NCBI GenBank assembly: GCA_003024175.1
Contig: MDYQ01000013.1
Coordinates: 124,001 to 188,000 of the forward strand
From: Planoprotostelium fungivorum
Taxonomy: Eukaryota > Evosea > Variosea > Cavosteliida > Cavosteliaceae
Direction: 5' to 3'
DNA: 64,000 nucleotides
The position numbers and the translations under genes are program-made. Of this stretch, positions 1-11,292 are shown in pieces (within the stretch, counting starts at the first letter, position 1; each line of letters opens with the position of its first letter). The notes beneath the pieces are model-generated. The model worked only from the letters and a program-made list of their open reading frames with translations, searched no databases and was not told where the DNA came from.

Positions 1-199
1 TAGTAGAATCTTAAAGAAGAAGTCGCTATTTCGTGAGTCAACCGAGAGCGGAACATGATATAACGTACTGTTCATTGGACATGATATCTCTTTGCCTTCT
101 CCGGCCTCTTCCTGCAGATGTTTTTGGCTTCGGATGCAGATGCGATTTCACACAAAAAGGCGAAATAAAAGCTTGTGCTCCTTTTCTTTCATTTTCCTT

Positions 200-2635
200 T
201 CAGAAAAAGCCTCCCATATTATTGTTGGGTCCTCCCCTTCCTTGTCCTGGCTGCTGTCCGAGTCCTCCAAATCCTCCCTGCTGCTGTCCTGTGAATCCTT
301 GCTGTTGCTGTCCTCCGAATCCTTGTTGCTGTCCGAATCCTTGCTGCCCGAATCCTTGTTGCTGTCCGAATCCTGGTTGGCCTCCGAAACCACCTGCCTG
401 TTGTCAGGGCACATAGAACGAACGATCCGTTCAAACCTGGCTGAGAACCAAAATTGGGCCCCACGGTTGCTCCTCTTCCTGCAGATCCTCCGAAGCCACC
501 TGGCTGTCCCATGCCACCGAACGAGGGCTGACCTCCTCTTCCAAATCCAGCGGGCTGGGGCTGTAACGGTGCTCCCATGCCCATGGAGGGTTGAGGTTGT
601 CCCATACCCATTCCCATTCCCATGCCGGTGTTTCCTCCCATGCCCATGGAGGGTTGAGGTTGTCCCATACCCATTCCCATACCAGCGTTTCCGCCCATAC
701 CCATTCCTCCAGTGCTGCCTCCCATCGCACCCTATATCACTCAGCTCCACCCCCTCTGTCATCTCACCATGGAAGGGCCCATGGACTTGGCCGCAGGGGC
801 ACTGCCGGCCTTAGGACCAGTTCCGATGGAGCTAAGATTGACCAAGTTCTTGGCGTGAGACCATGGATCGCTCTCCTACTCTCCGTCAATCGATTCTCTC
901 CCTCTTCTCATTCACCTCTCCCGGCTTTGGGGATGTTTCAGAAGAAGTGAAGTCACCCCATCCTGCATTGGATGATGCTGCGGGGGCTGTATCTTGTGTC
1001 AGAGTCCACAACAACATTCTCAGATGAGGTGATGACAAACGATGACGGTGGGAATAGATATCGTCATCCATGAGTCAGGAGTGAGTCTCACCAGGGGCAA
1101 AGCCAGAGTTGTTGGTGTTTCCAAAGTTGCCGAAGTTGTTGTTGTTGGCCTGCGGGGCCGAGTTGAAGGCACCGAAACCAGCCGAGGGTGCAGGTGCTGC
1201 GCTACCGGCGAACGCATTGTTGCCTCCGAATCCACTGTTTCCTCCAAAGTTTCCAAAGCCAGCTGCAATTTTTAGCGTCCCTTCTCTCAGAGAGGCCTCA
1301 CCATTGTTTGTAGATCCAGCTCCGCTGAAATTACCGAAATTGTTGTTCGATGGGGCTGCCTGGGGAGTGGAGGAGAAGAAGTCAAAGTTGTTACCAGAGG
1401 CAGCAGGCTGAGAGGTGGTGGGAGGGGTGTCCAGATCGAACAGATCGATTGCGGGTGCCGCTGGTTTGGCTGCAGGTGCGGGTGCAGGTGCGCTGGTCTT
1501 GGCAGGTGTTCCCTTGTCGAAGGAAGGTGCCCTGAAACTCTCAGAGAAGGATTGAAAGAGAAGAAGGAAAGAGAAGAAGGAAAGAGAAGAAGGAAAGAGA
1601 AGAAGAAGAAAAGAGAAGAATATTGAAAGAGAGGAAGGAAAGAGAAGAAGAAAAAGGAAAGAGAGATCACCTGGGTCTAGACTGTGAGGCAGAGCGAGTG
1701 GACGGTCTCGAGGAGCTGAAGTCGTCCTCCTCTTCGTCACGGGAGGTGTTGTTGTCACGGTAGCTGTTGTTGTCCCGGTAGCTGTTGTTGCTGGTGCTGT
1801 TCTTTCTTGCCGTTCCAAAGCTTCCAAAGTCTTCCTCGCGTTGACCACCTAACCACTTAGATTCGTTCATCTGTGAGGTGAAGAGAGCTCACCACCGTGT
1901 CTGTCTTGACGATCGTAAGAGGAAGATTCGTAGCTGTCGCCACCGAAACCACCCTTGTCGCTTCCAATTCCCACGAGGAACTTCTTCTGGTTCGACTGTG
2001 CCTTCTCACGCTCGGCGCGGAGTCTATCATCGTCGTGCAGTAATTCCAGCACCAACTTTGCTCGCTCACGAACTATTCTTGTTACCTGTGATCTGCCACG
2101 TAGAGTAGAACTCACCACTCAGACCCACATCCTTCTCGGTCTCATCGATGTATTGGAACTCGGATAGAGTTTGGATCTGGACCACATTATCTCTGCAATC
2201 TCTGACCACTTGAACGGAGCCGTTCTTCAGGAGATAATCGATCAAGAGGAGGGACTGTGGGCGTTGAGTGAGTGAGTCAGGTGCAGGGAATCACCTTGTA
2301 TACGTGCCTCCAGTATTTTCCGCTGTCGTTGAGACGTCTCCAGATGGTGCCCATGATGAGGGGTAGGTCGTTGCTGGACTTCGTTATTGACCTAATTCTT
2401 ATCTCTTTATCGCTCACTAAGAGAAGGTGGCCTGGGCGATTTCTCTCATCTGTGTGCCTGAGGGGCCCCATTTCTCGTTGGAGGTGGCCTCTTTGACTTT
2501 GATTTCAATGTCTGTCAATTGGAAGGCCATGTTTTTCCTGTGGGCATGAGTTCGCGCCTAGATTAGGCTAACTTACGTGGACTTCCAAGCCCCCTTCATT
2601 AGACCTACACCAGGTATCTTCGTAATACTATCCAT
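200..2635 (-). CDS. Epsin-like clathrin adaptor (ENTH domain)
   Basis: Endocytic adaptor that binds PIP2 membranes through its ENTH domain and recruits clathrin and AP2. The ATG at 2635 opens an N-terminal exon (MDSITKIPGVGLMKGAWK), followed by the ENTH core with the signatures EATSNEKWGPSGTQ and RRLNDSGKYWRHVYK, then the last ENTH helix (RERAKLVLELLHDDDRLR). The middle carries an LFDLD clathrin-box-like motif and an SDPW AP2-type motif. The C terminus is low complexity, with Gly/Met repeats and then QQGFG repeats, ending NMGGFF before the stop at 200. About nine exons are joined by short introns. I see no clear ubiquitin-interacting motif. The family is certain; splice sites in the repeat-rich 3' half are less sure. 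Confidence 0.9.
1546..1662. repeat. GA-rich tandem tract in an epsin intron
   Basis: Imperfect repeats of an agagaagaagga-type unit fill an intron of the epsin gene. Read on the coding strand this is a long pyrimidine tract just upstream of the acceptor, so it may strengthen the 3' splice site. Confidence 0.6.
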
Positions 2636-3242
2636 GTCTATTTAGCTATACAACCGAAACGTGCCTTGTATCTTTTGGCTGACTGCGAAACGTCCGACGA
2701 TGTTCTGTTATTTAAAAACAAATAAAAATAAACATATTTTTTGGTATCTTCGCGCACAAGAGATGCCTCATCTGGACGATTGATGTCTCATAAACTCAAG
2801 CGATAGCAGTGATTGTATCGCTCTAGATTCACACACGTAAGAGTGAATTTCGTCTCACTCATATGTGAACGACACCATGTGATGGAATCATCGACAGAAG
2901 ATAAAGTAGAATCGATGCGGAGATATCTTTGTGTTTATCCATGCGTTCGAACGGCCGCACGCGGATGATGCGGGCGCATGAAATCCACAGTTCGTTTGTA
3001 GTGTCGCATCTGACTGCGGCATCAATGGCGAAAGGCGGAGGAAAATTCGCATGCGTCGAGAGTGTGTCGACACAAGAGACACGGGACTATGAAATCACAG
3101 GGCCGTGCTCGGGAATGTAGACCAGTTTGAAATCTCGTTGACTCTTTGCGAAACTCGGTTTGTTCTTCTGGATCTTCATTCGAACGCACGCACCACTCAC
3201 AACACACGCTCACGCTAAACGCTTATCTAAAAATCATCAACA
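2636..3242. other. Intergenic region between epsin and a tetraspan gene
   Basis: This gap lies between two divergently transcribed genes and should hold both promoters. I see no RNA gene, coding exon or repeat. The only open frames are short and share nothing with known proteins. Confidence 0.5.
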
Positions 3243-3818
3243 ATGCCTTTCGGACGTAAGACAGATTCTACCAGCCGTGTCCCCGCCGCCACCTCTACTG
3301 GAGCTCACCCCTTCTGGAACAAGGGAGCAGGTGGTTTATGGTACCCCTTCGTCAACAGCCCCTCCAACACTCAGAGAGTCCTTGAGATCCTCTCTCTTCT
3401 CATCATCTTGGCTTCCGTCCCCGCCTGGTTGGGAGGAGTCTACGGAATTTTCGTCTGTGGTTACGGTGTCGCCCTCGGACTTTTGGGCCTCTTCGCATGG
3501 CCCAGACGCCACACCATCATGTACCTGGTCTTCACCGTCCTCTTCTTCATCTGGAACATCCTGGTCATCATCTTCACTGCCACCATTGACCAGTGCGTCC
3601 CCTTCTACAACGGCACCACCTTCAACGGTGTCACTTACCGCAAGGGACACTACTGTGGATCCAACATCCTCGCCTACATTGTCTCCGGTATCCTCCTTGC
3701 CCTCACCCTCATCTCTTTCTTCTTCGCCCTCAAGGTCGCCGCTGAGAAGAGACCCGAGCCCGGAACTCTGATCCACCAGTCAACCACTTCCACTACCTCT
3801 GCCCCCGCCAGAATGTAA
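3243..3818 (+). CDS. Four-helix membrane protein (MARVEL/tetraspan-like)
   Basis: Intronless gene for 191 residues with a polar N terminus (about 40 residues) and four hydrophobic segments at roughly residues 46-66, 69-87, 94-115 and 143-165. A loop between helices 3 and 4 holds two cysteines (DQC, HYC) and an NGT glycosylation sequon, which suggests an outward-facing, possibly disulfide-bonded loop. The tail is Ser/Thr-rich. The topology resembles MARVEL or claudin-like proteins, but no diagnostic motif is visible. Codons are almost all C- or G-ending, stronger than in the neighbours, which suggests high expression. Function unknown. Confidence 0.8.
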   Translation: MPFGRKTDSTSRVPAATSTGAHPFWNKGAGGLWYPFVNSPSNTQRVLEILSLLIILASVPAWLGGVYGIFVCGYGVALGLLGLFAWPRRHTIMYLVFTVLFFIWNILVIIFTATIDQCVPFYNGTTFNGVTYRKGHYCGSNILAYIVSGILLALTLISFFFALKVAAEKRPEPGTLIHQSTTSTTSAPARM

Positions 3819-4067
3819 TCAGTGATAAATATGACCCCGTTCTATTTACTTTGTTCTCTTCTCTCCAATGTCTTCTGCAATCAATCGATCCTCCCGTCAG
3901 TCACCGACGACACACTTTTCATCCCGTGAGCTATGTCCCAAACATTCCAACTCGACAATGCCTTTCTGGTGAGCACAAGATCGATGCAGGACAGACACGT
4001 TCAGTAGACAAATCCATTCAAAAGAAGACAGATACATTCAGTAGATATGTACAAGGATCTATTCTCT

Positions 4068-5564
4068 CTACGATATGTACAATCTCTTGAGTTCTCCGTA
4101 GCTGAACGTTTCTTTCGTTCTTGGGTCTGTGACCTTTCCTTCGTTGTTGTTGGCAATGGAGAGGAGTGCATCTCGACTGTACGCATTGCCGTTCGGCAGG
4201 GCCAGAGGAGGATTTGAATCGCTCATCACCTTCCCAGAGATTCGACAGACCAGTGAAGAGTGAGTGTGGTGGGCCTCTGGTAGATCCTTTCCTAACTGTC
4301 CCACGATGGAAGAGCACACGGGGCAGTCCACGTGTCTCGACTCTTCTTCGTAACAGAACCTGTCACCATCGTCATTGGATGCGCTCTGAATCGATCTGTG
4401 AAAAGTTGAATGGACTCACGATGTCTTCATGGCAGAGAGACCCGATTGGAGGTTGATGTCGATGTAAGGAATCTGTTTCCATCAGTGAATGTCGTGTCAC
4501 GAGCTTCTCACCTCGGTGATACCAAAGAGCTGATAATTCTCCCGTTCAAATTGTTGGATGATGTCTTGCCATCTCTCTCTTCCAAATAGACCCTGTACCC
4601 GTTAGAGGGGATGCATGGAAGAGAATCACTTGGTATTTGGGACACTTGGTGTCTTTGAGGAAGGCGAGGGTTGCCATGACCGATTGGATCTCTTTCATGT
4701 GCTCGTTCGCTGCGGGTTGGAAATACTTTCTGGCGTGCTGAATGGATTCAAGATAACTTTGTGACCTGACCAGTTCGATAAATTCCTGAGTACGCAAGGA
4801 GAACTCAAGGGTCGACTATTCGAGTTAGAATCCTCTCTTTCTCTCTCACTCACTTGGATCTTCTTCAGCTTGGATCGATTATCGTTGCACCATTTCAGTC
4901 CTTCTTTACAATCTCCTTCTTTCAAACGATCGACCACTCTCTTGGCGCTCAGGAAGATGTCCAAGTCAACTAATTCCTGCAGCGTGTCAGATGGATTGAG
5001 GGTGATCAGACAGACATACCTCTATGTTCGATTCTTTAGCCAGCTGTATGGCAGTCTGATAGTGTCCCTGCTTCATCAGATAATCCACCATCATCCGGTC
5101 CAGTCTGATCTTATGCCACCTTCTGACATCAAAATCAAGAGGATACGAACACCACTCACCTTTTGGTATCATCTTGTGCTACCTCGCGCAGATCCGCTCC
5201 CGAATATTCTGCCAAATGTTGCATACGCTTCTTGCAGCGTTCGATGTGTTGGATCTCCTCTCGCTTATTTTCCTCCAACTGTATAGGAGGTTCATTTCAC
5301 TCGTACATTCTTCCAACACACCTTTCTCTTCAGATTATTCAGTTTCCCTGTCAGCTTGTCGAGACGATTATTGGCTTGATCTCTGGTTAATATTGCCTTA
5401 CTCATATCATTCACTTCTTTTACTACCTATTCTGCATTAGTCTTCAGGTATTGGGTGATGCGTCATACTTGAGCAATCTCCTTCTCTATGTTCTTCTGTG
5501 AACGACGGAACGATCGATTCAGGCTCTCGTACGGCGCTCTCAGGAATGCTTGTTCCAATTCCAT
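4068..5564 (-). CDS. MAEA: MAEA/GID9-like subunit of the CTLH E3 ubiquitin ligase
   Basis: Catalytic-core subunit of the GID/CTLH ubiquitin ligase, which degrades gluconeogenic and other metabolic enzymes. The ATG at 5564 begins MELEQAFLRAPYESLNRSFR. A LisH-like stretch follows (DRMMVDYLMKQGHYQTAIQL), then CTLH and CRA segments (LKWCNDNRSKLKKI; EFIELVRSQSYLESIQHARK), and a degenerate RING ending in the family hallmark LPNGNAYSRDALLSI plus PRTKETF. Order and spacing match MAEA rather than RMD5. Seven to eight short introns are visible. The final residues YIS match the family's short C-terminal end. Identification is strong. Confidence 0.9.
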
Positions 5565-5914
5565 GGCTGATGAAGCGATGTGTGTAAATCTACAAATTTG
5601 CCAAGAGAAATTTAACTTGCTCTACAGTCAGCCGCAGCGACGCCAAAAGATTCTCCGTTTTCCATCGACGGTGCACTATTCAGCAGAGTATTGACCGTGT
5701 ATTTTAAGCCAATAAAGAGTTTCAACCGAAATTTATAAATCGTCACAATCACGATCTAATTTTTTTCTCAATTTCACATTTGTAGATGACGAGGATTGTG
5801 TGGCCCTGGCTTAATCACATCACGATCCTCATTCAATAGGTGGTCTTATATTTTGACCGTTTTTTATAGCTGAAGACTCTCTCGTTTGTCGACTACGTCT
5901 AAATACGAACAGAG
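5565..5914. promoter_or_regulatory. Divergent promoter of the MAEA and HSP60 genes
   Basis: This 350-base AT-rich gap separates the two start codons, so it should carry promoters for both. I looked for heat-shock elements (alternating GAA/TTC blocks) and saw only isolated, badly spaced blocks, so heat induction cannot be claimed. Confidence 0.5.
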
Positions 5915-7923
5915 ATGAACCGTCTTGCAAAATTCACATCCACCTCTCTCAGAGGAGGTCAAGCACCTTTAAATGCTCGTTTTGCCTCCAGAGGAAAGCT
6001 GGTACAGTTTGGATCACCAGCGAGAGTCAAAATGATGAAGGGTGTCGACCACATTGCCGATGCCGTACAGGTTACACTAGGACCCAAAGTGATACATCGA
6101 TACTCGTCGACTCTTTCGTCATCATCTGATTAACATTTCATTAGGGACGTAATGTCGCGATTGAGCAGTCCTACGGACCTCCAAAGATCACCAAGGACGG
6201 AGTTACTGTCGCAAAGGCCATCGAATTCGAGGACCCCTTTGAGAACATGGGAGCACAGTTGATCAGAAACGTAGCCGGAAAGACGAACGACGAGGCAGGA
6301 GATGGAACAACAACAGCGACCGTGTTAGCCAGAGCACTCTTCACGGAGGGAAGCAAGTGTGTCGCCGCAGGAATGAATCCCATGGATCTGAAGAGAGGAA
6401 TGGACCTCGCAGTCAACCACGTCATTGAGTACCTGGGCAAGATCGCCAAGGACATCACCACCAACCAAGAGATCGAGCAAGTTGCCACCATCTCCGCCAA
6501 CAGCGACACTTCCATCGGAAAGCTCCTCGCCAGAGCCATGAAGGACGTAGGAAAGGAGGGTGTCATCACCGTTGTGGTGAGTCTCAGTGTATGTGGATCT
6601 CCTCTGAGCCTGTCAGGACGGAAAGAGTCTGGAGAACGAAGTGGAAGTCATCGAGGGTATGAAGTTTGACAATGGAACTCTATCGAGGTGAGGGGATAGA
6701 GTAGTAGTGGAGAGTGACACGAGCAGATACTTCTTCACAGACATGAAGAACCAGCAGACAATCTTTGAGGATCCTCTGCTGCTGATCACAGACAAGAAGG
6801 TCGGCAACATCCACGAGCTGATCCCCATCTTAGAGAAGGTGGCCAAGGAGAGGAAGAAGCTTCTCATCATCGCAGAAAACGTGGAGGGAGACGTTCTCTC
6901 CACTCTCATCATCAACAAGGCCAGAGGTCTCGATGTCTGTGCCGTCAAGGCCCCTGGATTCGGAGAGCAGAGAACTGCCTCCCTCCAGGACATTGCCGTT
7001 CTCACCGGTGGTCAGGTGATTCTTTCTCTTCTATCCTTCTCTTCTCCTTCTTTCTTCTTCTTTCTTCTCTTTTCTTCTTCTCTTTATGTCACATCTGTGG
7101 CTGACGCTGTACAGTTGATCAGCGAGGAGACCAACCTGAAGCTGGAAGACGTTGAGATCAGTGACCTGGGAAGGGCCAAGAAGATCACAGTGACCGCATC
7201 AGACACCCTCATCTTAGATGGAGGTGGCTCGAAGGGAGAGATCCAAGAGAGATGCGACATCATCAGAGAGGCCATCTCGAAGACAACCTCAGAGTATGAG
7301 CAAGACAAGCTGAAGCAGAGACTGGCCAAGCTGTCGGGAGGAGTGGCTCTCATCAAAGTGGGAGGAGCCTCCGAGGTGGAAGTGCAAGAGAGAAAGGACA
7401 GAATCATCGATGCCCTCAGTGCCACACGTGCCGCCGTCTCTCACGGAGGAATCGTTCCCGGTGGAGGCTCTGCCCTTCTCTTCGCCTCTCAGAACTTGGA
7501 GGAACTGAAGAAGTCCGTCAAGGAGAAGAACTTTGACCAAGGTCAGGGCATCCAGATCGTCCAAGACGCTCTGAAGGTGAAGTCCAACCAGAGGATCAGA
7601 GGAATGACCTAGAACAGATCCCCTGCAAGACGATCGCCAAGAATGCTGGAGTGGAGGGAGCTGTTGTCGTGGACAAGATCCTGAGCAGCAAGGACTACCA
7701 GTTTGGATACGATGCACAGAACGACAGATACGTCAACATGATCGAGGCCGGAATCATCGACCCCACGAAGGTGGTGCGCACGGCACTGATCGACGCTGCG
7801 TCCATCGCCTCTCTGATGACGACCACCGAGGCCATCATCGTTGACGCCCCCAGGAAGGAGGAGCCAACACCAGGCATGCCTGGAGGTATGGGAGGCATGG
7901 GAGGAATGGGTGGAATGTTCTAA
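5915..7923 (+). CDS. HSP60: Mitochondrial chaperonin HSP60 (CPN60)
   Basis: ATP-driven folding chamber of the mitochondrial matrix. The N terminus ([15 protein letters not shown]...) is basic and lacks acidic residues, as expected for a matrix-targeting peptide. Group I signatures follow: [26 protein letters not shown] (nucleotide binding), [28 protein letters not shown] and [13 protein letters not shown]. The C terminus is the typical GGM repeat ([13 protein letters not shown]). Five to six short introns interrupt the gene; one near 7019 is a CT-rich tract. A polyadenylation-like aataaa lies just after the stop. The protein looks complete, with all ATP-site motifs kept. Confidence 0.97.
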
Positions 7924-8038
7924 ACAATAAACCCTTCGTTCTTTTTGCGATCTTTTATTTCTATGATATCGCAACCATCGCCACGATATAAAAAAAACCG
8001 CACAATTGAAAACAGCTTCGTCAGCCTCATCGAACGAA

Positions 8039-8723
8039 ATGCCAGCAAAGGATTGGAAGTCCATCACACCTGCAGATGTCTTAGCACACACCGCACCGAC
8101 ATCTGGTAACCTTGAAATGTAGCTCTCCCATCTCACTATTCTAGGTTATCTGTGTCCCATGAGTGCTAATACTTTTGGCATTGATTTCGTCCAGTTCAAA
8201 ATCCGTGATATGGAAACTAAAAAGGTCATCTTCCAAGTGAAGAGCGACCCAAACATCGTTTTGCCTGCTAATCTGGACGATCTCCCCGACGAGGCACGAT
8301 TCATCAAGTACGACTTCGGCTCCGAGTTTTTGAAGCTGAGGACCATCGGCACGAGGTGGATATCACGTTACATTCTCACCTGTGACTCAATTGCAGCCTT
8401 GTTTTCAAGGTGGGTGCCAAAGAGGTCTCCAACTTCCGCATGATTGAGCGACACTACTTCAAGGGAAAGTTGATCAAGAGCTTCGATTTCACTTTTGGAT
8501 TTTGCATTCCAAACAGCACCAACTCCTGGGAAGTCATCTACGAAATACCAGCGATTACCGCACAGCAATGTGAGTCTCGCACTGTCTACTGTTTGAATGA
8601 CTTTCCGCAGTGAAGGAGATGGTTAGCCAGCCTTACGAAACCAAATCAGACTCCTTCTATTTCGCCAACGACCAACTAGTGATGCACAACAAGGCAGAAT
8701 ATGCATATACCGAGGATGCCTAA
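8039..8723 (+). CDS. UNC119: UNC119-family lipid-binding trafficking protein
   Basis: UNC119 binds N-myristoylated cargo in a beta-sandwich and releases it at ciliary or plasma membranes under ARL3/ARL2 control. The ATG at 8039 gives [23 protein letters not shown], then across a short intron [25 protein letters not shown]. Hallmarks are [31 protein letters not shown] and [23 protein letters not shown], which fit UNC119 far better than the related PDE6D. Four exons, about 185 residues, shorter than animal UNC119 because the disordered N terminus is missing. Presence beside WDPCP in one window fits a ciliated organism. Confidence 0.93.
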
Positions 8724-8760
8724 TCTGTAATAATGAAACAAACCATTGAAATGGGACATT

Positions 8761-9212
8761 TCAAACTTCATTCTCATTCAGCAACATATTTACGATTCCA
8801 TTCTTGATAGGGTATATCCGTTTACAGTTATTGCAGTACAGTCCTCCCTCCTCAATGTGCGTCTGCGATACTGTCAATGTGTTTCGTCCCAGAAGTTACT
8901 CACGTCAATTACCACGTCGTGGATCTTCTTCAAAAACTCCTCATTGTCAAGATAATCCTCAGGAAGGGAGCTTGGGAGATCGATCTTTACCTAATATCGT
9001 TATCAGATCACTATTCAAAAGACTAGCTGACACACATCCTGTGATGCCTGATAGAGAGCGGGGTAGTCGATCTTCGACATCATATGCTTGATGAAATCCT
9101 CGTTGTATTCACTCTCTTTGTGCACAGCCTCTCCGTTCAATCTCAAAGGATAGTTAGCTGCACCACATCCCTTGACGATGCATTGTAACATATTGTGAGA
9201 GAGGATCCTCAT
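8761..9212 (-). CDS. TRMT112: TRMT112-like methyltransferase activator
   Basis: Small zinc-binding partner that stabilises several tRNA, rRNA and protein (eRF1) methyltransferases. It starts MRILSHNMLQCIVKGCG at 9212, continues with LPSSLPEDYLDNEEFLKKIHDVV and ends in the conserved block GLYCNNCKRIYPIKNGIVNM followed by LLNENEV. Three exons, about 120 residues, the normal family length. The CxxC in the last exon matches the fungal zinc-site half. Lies 85 bases downstream of the next minus-strand gene. Confidence 0.92.
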
Positions 9213-9296
9213 GGTGATGTCGGAAGCCGAAAGAAAAGAAAGAAAAGCTGGAGATCTATAGACTACAACGACAGGAAATAATAATCATTTATTGGC

Positions 9297-10332
9297 TTAT
9301 GAGACAGGGTTCAAGAACTGTAAGGAATCGGGGGGCTCGACAAGTGGAGGAGGGGGATACAAGGTTGTCAAGGATGATATCTCCGTCAGCAGGTTCAATA
9401 GTTCTTTCATGTCTTGAGTTTGTATCGGTTCTCCGATCATCGACCTACGCGTGTGAATCGTCTGATTCTTTCTCAGACTCACTTCAGGCCGTCGCAGGCA
9501 AATATGAAATCGTTCTTGTCATCGAATGTAACTGCTATCGTACTCCCTGATTTCGACTCGATCTTCACTGTGTTGTCTCCCTCTTCAGTGATCGCTACAA
9601 TATCTGATATAGGGATGACTGCTCTTGCGTCAGTGGAATACACTTTCTATTTCACTCACCACACAATTGAGATGCATTTGAATTGAGATCTTCCGCCTCC
9701 ACTTCGTACAATACGATCTGCTTCTCGTCTTCAGATAATTGAAGGTTTAATGGCTGAGAGACTTTAGTCGTGGTTGATTGATGAGATCGATACTTTCTGT
9801 TGATTCTGCTCATCTGTATATATAACTGGTACACCGCAGAGAAGCATTCCTCGGCTGAAAGTTTGCAGAGTGTTGACAACCTACCAATGAATAAGTTGAA
9901 CGGACGACAGAGAACGATCCCACCTTATCAAAGGATTTCCTCTGGAGATCAGGCACCTTGGCCTCGATCGAAGCGACATCAAAATTGGCGTTGACATTCA
10001 ACGGTTGTACATCGTCATTTTTATCCTCTACCATACTTCGGGGTCTTCCTCTTGGAGCTGATAATACATCCTATGAATGTCAGAGATTCGACAGATACCT
10101 TATTTACCAATGAGGGTGTTGCCCGAACAAATCCCATCGAAATTCTACTACGTGCAGGCGGACCGCCATCAGGAGATTGCGGACTCTGATTAGGAAGAGA
10201 GGCTTTCTCTACCGCCGTCATTTGTGTGGGTATGTTCACAAATTGCCTGTATGTATTAGACAGCCAATCGATTGTCATATCTTACGCAGCGAGCAGCTTC
10301 ACGGATGCACCCGTTCTAGTCGGGGTCGCCAT
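9297..10332 (-). CDS. Unrecognised protein with central coiled and beta-rich parts
   Basis: I do not recognise this gene. Six or so exons run from MATPTRTGASVKLLAA (ATG at 10332) through a Pro/Ser-rich stretch (SPQSPDGGPPARS), an acidic linker (MVEDKNDDVQPLNVN), a helical segment (LSAEECFSAVYQLYIQMSRI), then a beta-rich part (LSEDEKQIVLYEVEAEDL; AVIPISDIVAITEEGDNTVK; SGSTIVTFDDKNDFIFAC) that could be a PH-like fold. It ends PPDSLQFLNPVS. Coding status is supported by consistent splicing and by the open frames on one strand. It shares an 80-base promoter with the next gene. Confidence 0.65.
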
Positions 10333-10412
10333 GATTGCCGTGTAATGTAATGCGCTGTAACTTGGAAAATTATCCACCATTTATTTCAACACAAAACACC
10401 AGCTCTGTCACG
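10333..10412. promoter_or_regulatory. 80-base divergent promoter
   Basis: Only 80 bases separate the start codons of two divergent unrecognised genes, so both 5' untranslated regions and core promoters must fit here or overlap. Confidence 0.5.
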
Positions 10413-10969
10413 ATGAGCCAACCGCAATTTGTATTAGGAGAAGAGGAAGAGGACGATGTGATTATCACTCCGTTGACCAACACAAGTGTTTCATCCACTG
10501 GTAAATCCATTCTGCTTGATGCAGATACCGAGATCTCTGAAGTGAAAGAGGAAGGCAAGGCACAGATCAATACAAAGCCTGACTTGACAAAAGACAAACC
10601 AAGGTGATACTAGATCGATTAGATCCAGTTGTATAATCATCAATGCAGCAGTACAAGAGGCAGAGACTCGAAAATAGGTAATTTAAAGGCTCAGTTATTG
10701 CTAACATATGCAGTGGGTAACAACGAAAAGATATGGAGACTGTTGGCTGCAAAAACGACTGGCACATATGAAGCGGTGAATTCTACTACTGTTGGTCTTG
10801 TTATGGAGATCCGAAACATCATTGGCGTCATACAAGTGAGGCTGCAGAGTCATAATTGTACTCAATTCTGAAGGGAACCACTGGACAACTGGATGAGGCG
10901 ACAGGCAATTTGAACGCAGTCAGTCAACAATTCAACAATATATATAGCTGGACGAAGAGCGTACAATGA
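10413..10969 (+). CDS. Small acidic protein with C-terminal coiled coil
   Basis: Not recognised. The ATG at 10413 gives MSQPQFVLGEEEEDDVIITP, an acidic disordered N terminus. After two short introns the chain reads KPSSTRGRDSKIVGNNEK, then a helical segment (KIWRLLAAKTTGTYEAVNST; VMEIRNIIGVIQ) and a heptad-like end (TTGQLDEATGNLNAVSQQF), stopping at 10969. An alternative last exon using an acceptor at about 10947 would end LDEERTMNSRLIK instead. About 130 residues. The helix-rich C terminus recalls small subunits of BLOC/BORC or tethering complexes, but that is only an impression. Confidence 0.6.
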
Positions 10970-11051
10970 ACTCCAGGCTAATAAAGTAAATGGTTTATCA
11001 AAGAAAGACAACCATGATGAGCGACGTTGAGTCGATCAACGACAGACTTCC

Positions 11052-11190
11052 CAGTGAACGGAGAACCTGGACATTCTGCTCGATGATAACAAGCTCCTGA
11101 CGCTTCCCAATGGGAGAGGCTCGCTGTGCCTTCCAACCTCCGCTTCATGTTTATCCACCGTCGATACGATCAAAAGGAATCTCACTCACT
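11052..11190 (+). pseudogene. Scrap of dynein heavy chain (AAA2 region)
   Basis: The reading [18 protein letters not shown], shifting frame into [13 protein letters not shown] and again into VDTIK, matches the conserved AAA2 block of cytoplasmic dynein heavy chain (consensus [20 protein letters not shown]). A single-base loss after the NG codons (around 11112) and a second shift near 11155 break the frame. No other dynein exon lies nearby, since it is wedged between a small gene and the 3' end of a K+ channel. It looks like a host-gene fragment inserted or left behind. Confidence 0.7.
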
Positions 11191-11292
11191 GCCCTCGGCG
11201 ACACGTACACAGACATCACTGAGGAGACGAACGCTGACCATCGTCTGACCTCTCCGCTCCTCACACAATCCATTTGTGAATACAAAGACGCA

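Noticed and set aside
5650-5900. Possible heat-shock element upstream of HSP60.
   Set aside because: Only isolated GAA and TTC blocks with wrong spacing; no run of three alternating blocks.
8039-8723. Assignment as PDE6D.
   Set aside because: The family resembles PDE6D in fold, but [16 protein letters not shown] and VMHNKAEY are UNC119 hallmarks.
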